A stretch of 10,370 nucleotides of DNA from Paraclostridium ghonii. GTDB lineage: Bacteria > Bacillota > Clostridia > Peptostreptococcales > Peptostreptococcaceae. Each line of letters starts with the position of its first letter. The stretch's first letter is position 1. The translations under genes and the position numbers were made by a program. Positions 1 to 5,918 of this stretch are shown here, in pieces. The stretch is from the NCBI RefSeq assembly GCF_023653455.1, contig NZ_JAKEDR010000120.1, positions 1-10,370 on the forward strand, given 5' to 3'. The notes beneath the pieces are model-generated. The model was not told the origin of the DNA. It saw only the letters and a list, made by a program, of their open reading frames with translations, and ran no database searches.

Positions 1-27
1 TTATTAAGAAATTATACTATTAAGTAG

Positions 28-60
28 TTAACATTGGATAAACATTAAATATGATAAAAT
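28..60 (+). promoter_or_regulatory. Promoter with tandem response-regulator box, upstream of the first regulator gene
   Basis: Two half-sites, TTAACATT (28-35) and TAAACATT (39-46), repeat with an 11-base period. They end 8 bases before a -10-like TAAAAT (55-60), and no good -35 hexamer is present. This matches the Pho-box type layout in which an OmpR/PhoB-family dimer replaces the -35 contact. Nearly the same arrangement, with 23 of 33 positions identical and the same half-site spacing, recurs at 1936-1968 before the permease gene. Transcription would start near 67, giving a leader of about 35 bases. I infer autoactivation by the regulator encoded at 102-773. TATGAT at 50-55 is an alternative -10. 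Confidence 0.6.
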
Positions 61-101
61 GTAATGATTTAAAAGTTTGTAATTTAAAAGGAGTGTTGAA
101 A

Positions 102-773
102 ATGAGATTACTAGTTATAGAAGATAATATAGAGTTAGCTAATTCAATGAAAAAAGGATTAGAAAAGATGAATTTTAAAGTAGATGTTTCTAATACAGGG
201 GAAGATGGAGAAGAAAAAGCAAGTGTTAATGAATATGATGTTATACTTTTAGATTTAAATCTTCCGGATATTGATGGAATAGAAGTATTAAAATATTTAC
301 GTGAAAAATCAGTAAACATACCAATAATTATAATAACAGCAAGAGATGGTATAGCAGAATTAGCTTTAGGATTAGATAATGGTGCGGATGATTATATAAC
401 AAAACCATTTCAATTATTAGAGGTTAGAGCTAGAATACATGCTGTAATAAGAAGATTTCATGGACGTACAAACCCAATTATAAATATTGGAAAGTTAAAA
501 CTTAATCCTATAAACCGTACTGTTTATATAGGAGGTAAAGAAGTAGTACTTGCAATAAAAGAGTTTGATATTTTAGAATACATATGCTATAAACATCCAG
601 CTGTTGTATCTAGTGAAGAAATCGTAGAGCATGTATATGATGAAAATTTTGATCCATTTTCATCAGTACTAAGAGTGCATATATCAAGGTTAAAAAATAA
701 ATTAAGTAGTATATACGGAGACGAAGTTTTAATTAATGTCAGAGGAAAGGGTTACTTTTTATGCGTAGAGTAA
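102..773 (+). CDS. OmpR/PhoB-family response regulator (module 1)
   Basis: DNA-binding response regulator of 223 residues, the normal length for the family. The receiver domain (about 1-118) has the acidic pair E7/D8, phospho-acceptor D51 in LLDLNLP, switch threonine T79 and K101 in the TKPF motif. A winged-helix output domain (about 125-223) ends in the typical RVHISRLKNKL and RGKGYFL elements. The ATG at 102 is chosen because AAGGAG at 88-93 lies 8 bases upstream. The in-frame ATG at 51 has no ribosome binding site and lies upstream of the predicted transcription start. The gene overlaps the kinase gene by 13 bases, so the two are probably translationally coupled. It is likely to bind the TTAACAtT boxes at 28-46 and 1936-1954, switching on its own operon and the transporter; that link is inferred. 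The physiological signal is unknown. Confidence 0.95.
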   Translation: MRLLVIEDNIELANSMKKGLEKMNFKVDVSNTGEDGEEKASVNEYDVILLDLNLPDIDGIEVLKYLREKSVNIPIIIITARDGIAELALGLDNGADDYITKPFQLLEVRARIHAVIRRFHGRTNPIINIGKLKLNPINRTVYIGGKEVVLAIKEFDILEYICYKHPAVVSSEEIVEHVYDENFDPFSSVLRVHISRLKNKLSSIYGDEVLINVRGKGYFLCVE

Positions 774-1912
774 ATTTAAAAAGCGGATTAGTAATAATAA
801 TATATTCATTGATATTATCATCAGTTTTAGGCTTTGGAGTTTATAGTATAAAAGGTTCTTTTAATAACGTAGAAAATAAAAGTAATATAAAAAGTGCAAA
901 AGCTGTTATTATTAGTCCTGATAATCTAGAACCAGGAAGTTCTTTATATAAAGATGTATATAAAGTAGATTCATCAAGTACAATGGAGGAAAATAGAGAA
1001 ATTATATACAGGCAAATACTGACATCTGGGGAACTGGTAGATATAGATGAAATAGGTAAAGATTACTTAAAAAGTGGGTTTAAAGATATAACAATTATAA
1101 TTTTGACGTTTTTTTTAATTTTTATATTAGCATCTTTTTTACTATGGAAAATATTAAATAAAATGCATGATAAAGAAATTGAAAATATTGTAAAAAACTT
1201 AAGTTCACTTGATGAGGATTTTAATCCGTATTTAGTAAGTAAATCTTTTGGAATAGCTTATGAAAATATAAAGGATAAATTCAAACAAAATTTAGATGAT
1301 TATAAAAAATTAAATTCTTATTTATCACATGAACAGAAAAATGCTATTGCTATATTAAGAACTAATTTAGAGATAGATGATAATAAAGAATATATTAAAT
1401 TACTAGATAATATTTCTGATAGCATAGATGACATATTAACTTTAAGTGATTTAAAAGCTGATGATGAAATCACTAAAATAGATTTATCTTTAGTATGTGC
1501 AAGTGTTTGTGACACATATAAAAAAACATATAAAAATATTGAGTTTGATTTTGATGATAAAAATAGTACTACTATTTTAGCAAAAGAAAGATGGATATAT
1601 AGGGCTGTAAGCAATTTAGTTGACAATGCTGTAAAGTACGGTAAAGGTAAAACTATAAAAATATCTGTAAGAAATAAGTATAATAGCGTAATTATTAAAG
1701 TAGAAGATAATGGTATAGGTATGGAAACAAATTTTATAGAAAACATATTTAATAATAAGTATAGAATTAATAATTTAAAAAAAGATGGATATGGTATAGG
1801 ATTAAGTTTAGTAGCGCATGTATGTGACTTATGTAACGGAGTTATAGTAGTAGATAGTGAGATAAATAAAGGTTCTTGTTTTTATTTATCCTTTTCTGAA
1901 TATAAAGAATAA
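761..1912 (+). CDS. Membrane sensor histidine kinase (module 1)
   Basis: Histidine kinase of 383 residues, partner of the preceding regulator. Membrane segments at about 10-28 and 109-131 flank an outside domain of about 80 residues (29-108). No clear HAMP domain follows; only about 45 residues separate the second segment from the dimerisation helices. The phospho-acceptor is H190 in LSHEQKNAIA. The ATP-binding domain has the N-box (N285, D288, N289), G1 box (DNGIG, 316-320) and G2 box (GYGIGL, 343-348). The usual proline five residues after the histidine is alanine (A195), while the ExxN phosphatase-type pattern (E191, N194) is kept. The ATG at 761 lies inside the end of the regulator gene, with AGAGGAAAGG (741-750) as ribosome binding site about 10 bases upstream. 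The outside domain is of no family I recognise, so the ligand is unknown. Confidence 0.93.
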   Translation: MRRVNLKSGLVIIIYSLILSSVLGFGVYSIKGSFNNVENKSNIKSAKAVIISPDNLEPGSSLYKDVYKVDSSSTMEENREIIYRQILTSGELVDIDEIGKDYLKSGFKDITIIILTFFLIFILASFLLWKILNKMHDKEIENIVKNLSSLDEDFNPYLVSKSFGIAYENIKDKFKQNLDDYKKLNSYLSHEQKNAIAILRTNLEIDDNKEYIKLLDNISDSIDDILTLSDLKADDEITKIDLSLVCASVCDTYKKTYKNIEFDFDDKNSTTILAKERWIYRAVSNLVDNAVKYGKGKTIKISVRNKYNSVIIKVEDNGIGMETNFIENIFNNKYRINNLKKDGYGIGLSLVAHVCDLCNGVIVVDSEINKGSCFYLSFSEYKE

Positions 1913-1935
1913 TATATTTAAAATTTATATGTGTA

Positions 1936-1968
1936 TTAACATTGAGTTAACAGTTGATTTATTATAAT
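1936..1968 (+). promoter_or_regulatory. Internal promoter with tandem response-regulator box, upstream of the permease gene
   Basis: Half-sites TTAACATT (1936-1943) and TTAACAGT (1947-1954) repeat with an 11-base period, 8 bases before a consensus TATAAT (1963-1968). The -10 ends 42 bases before the permease ATG. The copy at 28-60 has the same geometry and nearly the same distance (41 bases) to its start codon. A weak -35-like TTGAGT (1942-1947) sits within the box at a suboptimal 15-base spacing, which suggests dependence on an activator. The 98-base gap between kinase and permease holds no GC-rich terminator, so read-through from the regulator promoter probably adds to expression. Confidence 0.65.
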
Positions 1969-2010
1969 TCAAGTATATTAAAAGCAAAAGCTAGAAAAGG
2001 AGAACTTTGT

Positions 2011-3432
2011 ATGTATATTTTAAAAAATGCATTAAGCAATTTAACAAGAAACAAAGGTCGAAATATGCTTATTGGGATTATAATGATAGCAATACTTTCG
2101 TGTACAGCAATATCTATTATTATAAATACAGCTTCCAACAAGATAATAGATGATTACAAAAGCAGGTTTGGATCGGTTGTAGGTATCCAGTCAAATGTAG
2201 AAAAAAGGCAAGAAAGAATGCAAAAAGGGGATGAGGAATCATTAAACGAAGAAATTCCTAATGAAATTCAAGAAAAACTTGCTAATTCTAAATATCTTAA
2301 AGACACAGTATTTAATGCAACTTATCTAGGCTATAGTGATAAGCTTAAAGCATTAGATCAAGAAGAATATGAAAAAAGCAAAGAAAATGGGGGTGGTATG
2401 TCAGGGTTTTATGCAGGAGGATCGAATAATAAATCAAAAGATGCTAAAGAATTTAATTTAAGTATTTTAGGAGGACTTAATCCAGCAGGTAGAGAAGAGT
2501 TTGAGAAAGGTACTAGGAAAATTATAGATGGTAAAAAACCAGAAAAAAATGGCGAGACTATGATAAGTGAGGATTTTGCTAAGTTAAACAATTTAAAAGT
2601 TGGAGATAATTTACAAATTAAAAATCCTGATGATCCTGAAAAAACTCCTCCATTAGAACTAAAAGTTTCAGGTATATATCGTGATGTAACAAATAGCAAT
2701 AGTATGTTTGGATTAAAGATGCCTATGATGAATAGAAAAAATGAGATTATTACAACTTTTGATACTTTAAAAGAATATAATGAAAAAGTAAAAAAAGATA
2801 AAGATTTAATCAAAATTGATGCAAAATATTTCTTAAAGGATCCAGATTCACTAGATGCTTTTAATAAAGAGGCACATGAAAAGGGATTAAGGGATTTATG
2901 GGATATAGGTACAGATGCTGAAAGCTATGATAAAATGGTTAAACCTATAGAAGGATTAAAAGGCATTTCAAAACTATTTATGTTTTTAGTGCTAGGTTTT
3001 GGAGGAAGTATATTAATTTTAATTTCAATTTTAGGTATTCGTGAAAGAAAATATGAAATTGGAGTTTTAAGAGCTATGGGTATGAAAAAAAGCAAAGTAG
3101 CTTTGGGGTTAATATATGAAACATTATTTATGGTAGGAATTTCATTAAGTATAGGTTTAGGTATTGGTAGTTTATTTGCACAACCTATTACGAATATACT
3201 TTTAAAAGGTCAAATAGAGGCTCAAAAGGAAGCTGCATCAAATACAGCTATATTAAGTATGGGGGCTACAAGTTCGGCACCACCATTAGAAAAATTGAAT
3301 GTAAATTTAAGTGTAGAAGCTATGGTAGCAATCACTTTAGTAGCTTTATTAATTGCAGTAGTATCTGTTAGTATAGGTATTGTATATATAAATAGATATG
3401 AACCAAGAAAAATACTTACAGAAAGGAACTAA
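2011..3432 (+). CDS. MacB/FtsX-type ABC transporter permease (module 1)
   Basis: Permease of 473 residues with the four-helix MacB-like layout. Membrane helix 1 (about 18-39) is followed by a large outside domain (about 43-315) and helices 2 to 4 (about 321-343, 366-390, 436-459). The FtsX-family coupling motif RERKYEIGVLRAMGMKKSKV spans 344-363, facing the ATPase. The outside domain includes a charged, glycine-rich stretch (about 120-145, with GGGMSGFYAGG). A long loop (391-435) between helices 3 and 4 is unusual for the family. The ATG at 2011 has AAAAGGAG (1995-2002) 8 bases upstream; a TTG at 1954 in frame would start inside the promoter. With one permease gene and one ATPase gene, a homodimeric MacB-like mechanotransmission complex is likely. 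The general layout recalls Vex/Ytr-type permeases of Firmicutes, but I cannot assign a substrate. Confidence 0.92.
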   Translation: MYILKNALSNLTRNKGRNMLIGIIMIAILSCTAISIIINTASNKIIDDYKSRFGSVVGIQSNVEKRQERMQKGDEESLNEEIPNEIQEKLANSKYLKDTVFNATYLGYSDKLKALDQEEYEKSKENGGGMSGFYAGGSNNKSKDAKEFNLSILGGLNPAGREEFEKGTRKIIDGKKPEKNGETMISEDFAKLNNLKVGDNLQIKNPDDPEKTPPLELKVSGIYRDVTNSNSMFGLKMPMMNRKNEIITTFDTLKEYNEKVKKDKDLIKIDAKYFLKDPDSLDAFNKEAHEKGLRDLWDIGTDAESYDKMVKPIEGLKGISKLFMFLVLGFGGSILILISILGIRERKYEIGVLRAMGMKKSKVALGLIYETLFMVGISLSIGLGIGSLFAQPITNILLKGQIEAQKEAASNTAILSMGATSSAPPLEKLNVNLSVEAMVAITLVALLIAVVSVSIGIVYINRYEPRKILTERN

Positions 3433-3436
3433 AAAT

Positions 3437-4123
3437 ATGAATGTATTAAGTTTAAAAGATGTTAATTATAGATATGAAGGTTCAAAAAGAGATATTTTCA
3501 ACAATATAAATATTAATTTTAAAAAAGGAAAAGTTTATGGGATAATAGGGAAATCTGGAGCTGGGAAAAGTACTTTGTTATCTTTAATATCAGGGCTGGA
3601 CGTATGTACAAAAGGAGATGTTGTATATAAAGGAGAAAGTTTAAAAGAAATTGATAAAGATATATATAGATCAAAAGATATAGGGGTCATATTTCAAGGA
3701 TATAATTTACTTTTAAATGCCACTGCTAAAGAAAATATATTATTATCTATTAATATAAGCAATATTAAAGTTAAAAATCAAAATGAATATGTTAATGATT
3801 TATTAGAATCTGTAGGTATTTCTCCTGAGAAAGCTAATAGAAAAGTTTTAAATCTATCTGGAGGAGAGCAGCAAAGAATAGGTATAGCTAGAGCCCTTGC
3901 ACATAATCCAGATGTAATAATTGCAGATGAACCAACAGGAAATTTAGATAGTGAAACAGAAGAAAAGATAATGAATATATTAGTATCACTAGCTCATGAA
4001 CATGATAAATGTGTGATCATTGTAACTCATTCAAAAAAGGTATGTACATATATTGATGAGATTTGGGGATTGAAATCTGGAAAATTATTGTTCATAAAGA
4101 GTGAAAATATTAAAGAGAATTAG
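3437..4123 (+). CDS. ABC transporter ATP-binding protein, MacB/LolD-like (module 1)
   Basis: Cytoplasmic ATPase of 228 residues, normal length for the MacB/LolD group. It has Walker A (38-46, GKSGAGKST), Q-loop glutamine Q87 in VIFQGYN, signature LSGGEQQR (140-147), Walker B VIIADE (160-165) followed by the PTGNLD D-loop region, and switch histidine H198. All catalytic residues are present. The gene begins 4 bases after the permease stop codon. The ATG at 3437 is supported by AAAGGAA (3422-3428) 8 bases upstream, whereas an in-frame ATG at 3398 lies inside the permease gene without a ribosome binding site. It should power the permease encoded just upstream. The C-terminal tail (about 212-228) is lysine-rich and short, with no extra domain. 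Confidence 0.95.
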   Translation: MNVLSLKDVNYRYEGSKRDIFNNININFKKGKVYGIIGKSGAGKSTLLSLISGLDVCTKGDVVYKGESLKEIDKDIYRSKDIGVIFQGYNLLLNATAKENILLSINISNIKVKNQNEYVNDLLESVGISPEKANRKVLNLSGGEQQRIGIARALAHNPDVIIADEPTGNLDSETEEKIMNILVSLAHEHDKCVIIVTHSKKVCTYIDEIWGLKSGKLLFIKSENIKEN

Positions 4124-4144
4124 AAAAAACTAGGGGATTTAAAA

Positions 4145-4270
4145 GTGTATCATAATATATACATGGAAAAAAATGAAAGTATAAAAACAAAGCAAAGAAA
4201 TAATGAGAGATTAAGCACAGAAAAAGAAGATGAATATGATAAAATTGAAGATCTCTTAAACAATCTATAA
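4145..4270 (+). CDS. Probable small hydrophilic protein of 41 residues, function unknown
   Basis: A small open reading frame begins with GTG at 4145, preceded by AGGGGA (4132-4137) at a 7-base spacing. It starts 21 bases after the ATPase stop codon and ends before the terminator at 4337. The product has 41 residues, begins MYHNIYMEKNES and ends KIEDLLNNL. It is very rich in Glu, Lys, Asn and Asp, has no membrane segment, signal peptide or cysteine, and its last half could form an amphipathic helix. An internal ATG at 4163 is in frame but has only a poor ribosome binding site. Co-transcription with the transporter genes is likely from position. I recognise no family. In this AT-rich DNA a chance frame of this length is possible, so the main support is the ribosome binding site and position. 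Confidence 0.5.
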   Translation: MYHNIYMEKNESIKTKQRNNERLSTEKEDEYDKIEDLLNNL

Positions 4271-4302
4271 AATAAGTTTAAATATATATTGGATCTATGA
4301 AG

Positions 4303-4320
4303 TTTAATTTTAAAATTAAA
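4303..4320. repeat. 18-base perfect AT-only palindrome
   Basis: TTTAATTTTAAAATTAAA reads the same on both strands. It lies between the small open reading frame and the terminator. It contains only A and T and has no loop, so it may be no more than base-composition bias. Confidence 0.4.
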
Positions 4321-4336
4321 AGGGTATTGTTTATAT

Positions 4337-4370
4337 AAAAAAATCTTACTGATTAGTAAGATTTTTTTTT
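4337..4370 (+). terminator. Rho-independent terminator of module 1
   Basis: A 9-base perfect stem, AATCTTACT (4342-4350) and AGTAAGATT (4355-4363), closes a GATT loop and is followed by an unbroken T run (4362-4370). The A run at 4337-4341 can extend the stem and may let it work in both directions. It separates module 1 from module 2. Confidence 0.9.
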
Positions 4371-4381
4371 GTACTGTAAGC

Positions 4382-4430
4382 TTAAGGTTATGGTTTTAAA
4401 CCTATATATAAAATAAAATATATATATAAC
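4382..4430 (+). promoter_or_regulatory. Leader and probable promoter/operator region of module 2
   Basis: Between the terminator and the first gene of module 2 there are two spaced GGTT motifs (4386-4389 and 4392-4395) and an 11-base palindrome, GGTTTTAAACC (4392-4402). An AT-only stretch with several -10-like hexamers follows: TATAAA 4407-4412, TAAAAT 4414-4419 and TATAAC 4425-4430. No convincing -35 pairs with them at 17 bases. That would suit activation by the module's own regulator. The exact -10 cannot be fixed from sequence alone. The TTAACAtT box of module 1 is absent here. Confidence 0.4.
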
Positions 4431-4476
4431 ACTAAAGAATGCAAATAATAAGAGATATAATAAGGAGCTGATAAAT

Positions 4477-5202
4477 ATGAATAAAATAACTAAATGGACC
4501 TTAGGAGCCTTAGCAGTTATATTGGTAGTTGCAGGAGGAGCAAAGGGAGTAAAAGAAATCAATACTTATTTCAAAGGAGAACCGTGGCCTTTTAACTCTA
4601 TTTTAGTAAGTGGAAATATAGAAAATATAGATAAAGCAAAAGAAGTTTACAAAGATAACACAAAATATACAAAAAACTATAAATATAAAACAGTTACTAA
4701 AACAGAAAAAGTATTAGATGAAAATGGAAAGGCATTAATGGAAAATGGGAAAGAGGTAACATATGAATATAAATATTTAGTAATAACTAAAGATACTGCA
4801 AAAGAAATGTTAAAAGATGAACTTATACGTGTAAGAAAAAGTAAAGAAAATGATGGGAACCTAGATACAGAGGTACTTAAAAATATACCAAATATTGATG
4901 GTGATAAAAGTATATTTTTCGGACGCCCAGATACAGAAATAAAATTTGAAGTTAATGGAAAGCAAGTTCCTACAGTACACGGAATTGATGGATGGATAGG
5001 ATATTATGGGGGTAAAGGAACAACAATAATAACTGATGATGATACTTATAAATCTATAAATGAAGAAGAAAATTATATGAGTTTAATAAGATTTAAAAAA
5101 GGAAAAATGAATGTAAGAAATGCTAAAGATAAAGAGTCAGTTAATCAAAAGCTATCAAATGTAAAAGGTATAGAAATAGATTATGCAAATGTAGAAGACT
5201 AA
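4477..5202 (+). CDS. Membrane-anchored extracytoplasmic protein, unknown family (module 2)
   Basis: Protein of 241 residues with a short positive N-terminus and one hydrophobic segment (about 7-24, ending VAGGAKG). No lipobox cysteine is present, so it is an N-terminal membrane anchor or an uncleaved signal rather than a lipoprotein. The remainder (about 28-241) is hydrophilic, lysine/aspartate/asparagine-rich and predicted to lie outside the cell. A short internal duplication, DENGKAL then MENGKEV (81-94), is followed by a beta-like YEYKYLVITK segment. AAGGAG (4462-4467) sits 9 bases before the ATG. The next gene's ribosome binding site overlaps this stop codon, so it is firmly in the transporter operon. 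A remote relation to YxeA-type proteins, which accompany the yxd regulator/ABC genes in Bacillus, is possible from position and the central region only. I do not recognise the family. An accessory or substrate-capturing role for the transporter is inferred. Confidence 0.88.
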   Translation: MNKITKWTLGALAVILVVAGGAKGVKEINTYFKGEPWPFNSILVSGNIENIDKAKEVYKDNTKYTKNYKYKTVTKTEKVLDENGKALMENGKEVTYEYKYLVITKDTAKEMLKDELIRVRKSKENDGNLDTEVLKNIPNIDGDKSIFFGRPDTEIKFEVNGKQVPTVHGIDGWIGYYGGKGTTIITDDDTYKSINEEENYMSLIRFKKGKMNVRNAKDKESVNQKLSNVKGIEIDYANVED

Positions 5203-5214
5203 AGGAGATAAATT

Positions 5215-5898
5215 ATGGAGATTTTAAGAGTTGAAAATTTAACTAAAACTTATGGTGAAGGTGAAAATAAAGTTGAAGCACTAAAAAATATAAATTTATC
5301 AATAAACAAAGGCGAATTTGTAGCTATAATAGGAGCATCGGGTTCTGGTAAAAGTACATTATTACATTTACTTGGTGGATTAGATAGACCATCTACAGGA
5401 AAAGTTATTATAGATGAAAAAAGTATATATGATTACAACGATGATGAATTGTCGATATTTAGAAGGAGAAAGGTTGGGTTTATATTCCAATTCTTTAATC
5501 TAATACCTGTATTGGACGTAGAAGAAAATATTGAATTACCAGTTATATTAGATAATGAAAAAGCAGACAAAAAATACTTAGATGAGATTATAAATATTCT
5601 TAATCTTAACGAAAGAAGAAATCATCTACCTTCTGAGTTATCAGGAGGGCAACAACAAAGGGTATCAATTGGGCGTGCGCTTATTAATAAGCCAAGTATT
5701 GTATTAGCAGATGAACCAACAGGTAATTTAGATTCAAAAAATACTAGAGATGTTATTGAATTACTTAAGCTTACAGCAAGAAAGTTTAATCAAACACTTA
5801 TACTAATAACGCATGATACAGATATAGCTACTATGGCGGATAGAGTTATTACTATAGAAGATGGTGAAATAATAAAAGACACACATATAGATAACTAA
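5215..5898 (+). CDS. ABC transporter ATP-binding protein, MacB/LolD-like (module 2)
   Basis: ATPase of 227 residues with all motifs intact. These are Walker A (40-48, GASGSGKST), Q-loop Q92 in FIFQFFNLIP, signature LSGGQQQR (142-149), Walker B IVLADE (162-167) with PTGNLD, and switch histidine H200 in LITHD. FIFQFFNLIP and the LADEPTGNLD context are typical of ATPases that pair with FtsX-type permeases of the MacB, LolCDE and BceAB group. The ribosome binding site AAGGAG (5202-5207) overlaps the upstream stop codon and lies 7 bases before the ATG. The gene is followed after 20 bases by its permease gene. It is clearly distinct from the module 1 ATPase, so it is not a recent duplication of it. 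Confidence 0.96.
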   Translation: MEILRVENLTKTYGEGENKVEALKNINLSINKGEFVAIIGASGSGKSTLLHLLGGLDRPSTGKVIIDEKSIYDYNDDELSIFRRRKVGFIFQFFNLIPVLDVEENIELPVILDNEKADKKYLDEIINILNLNERRNHLPSELSGGQQQRVSIGRALINKPSIVLADEPTGNLDSKNTRDVIELLKLTARKFNQTLILITHDTDIATMADRVITIEDGEIIKDTHIDN

Positions 5899-5918
5899 AA
5901 GTTAGGGGGTGAATATAA

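Noticed and set aside
51..101. Upstream in-frame ATG extending the first response regulator by 17 residues
   Set aside because: It has no ribosome binding site, it overlaps the predicted -10 region, and the receiver domain begins normally at the ATG at 102, which has AAGGAG 8 bases upstream.
1318..1746. Open frame on the - strand opposite the first kinase, and similar - strand frames at 20-319, 2409-2813, 4353-4562, 6560-6928 and 8653-8868
   Set aside because: Most lie opposite well-supported + strand genes; 4353-4562 also spans the terminator and the module 2 leader. They give low-complexity Phe/Ile/Leu/Ser-rich products and have no recognisable domain, as expected of antisense shadows in AT-rich DNA.
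1912..1930. AT-only imperfect inverted repeat after the first kinase gene, as a terminator
   Set aside because: There is no G/C in the stem and no T run follows, so it is unlikely to stop transcription.
1954..2010. Upstream TTG start extending the module 1 permease
   Set aside because: The extension would run through the TATAAT of the internal promoter and has no ribosome binding site; ATG 2011 has a strong one.
3398..3436. Upstream ATG extending the module 1 ATPase into the permease gene
   Set aside because: There is no ribosome binding site, and the family's normal N-terminus begins at ATG 3437 behind AAAGGAA.
4456..4461. TATAAT as a -10 element for module 2
   Set aside because: It directly abuts the ribosome binding site (4462-4467), so a transcript from it would begin at or after that site and could not be translated well.
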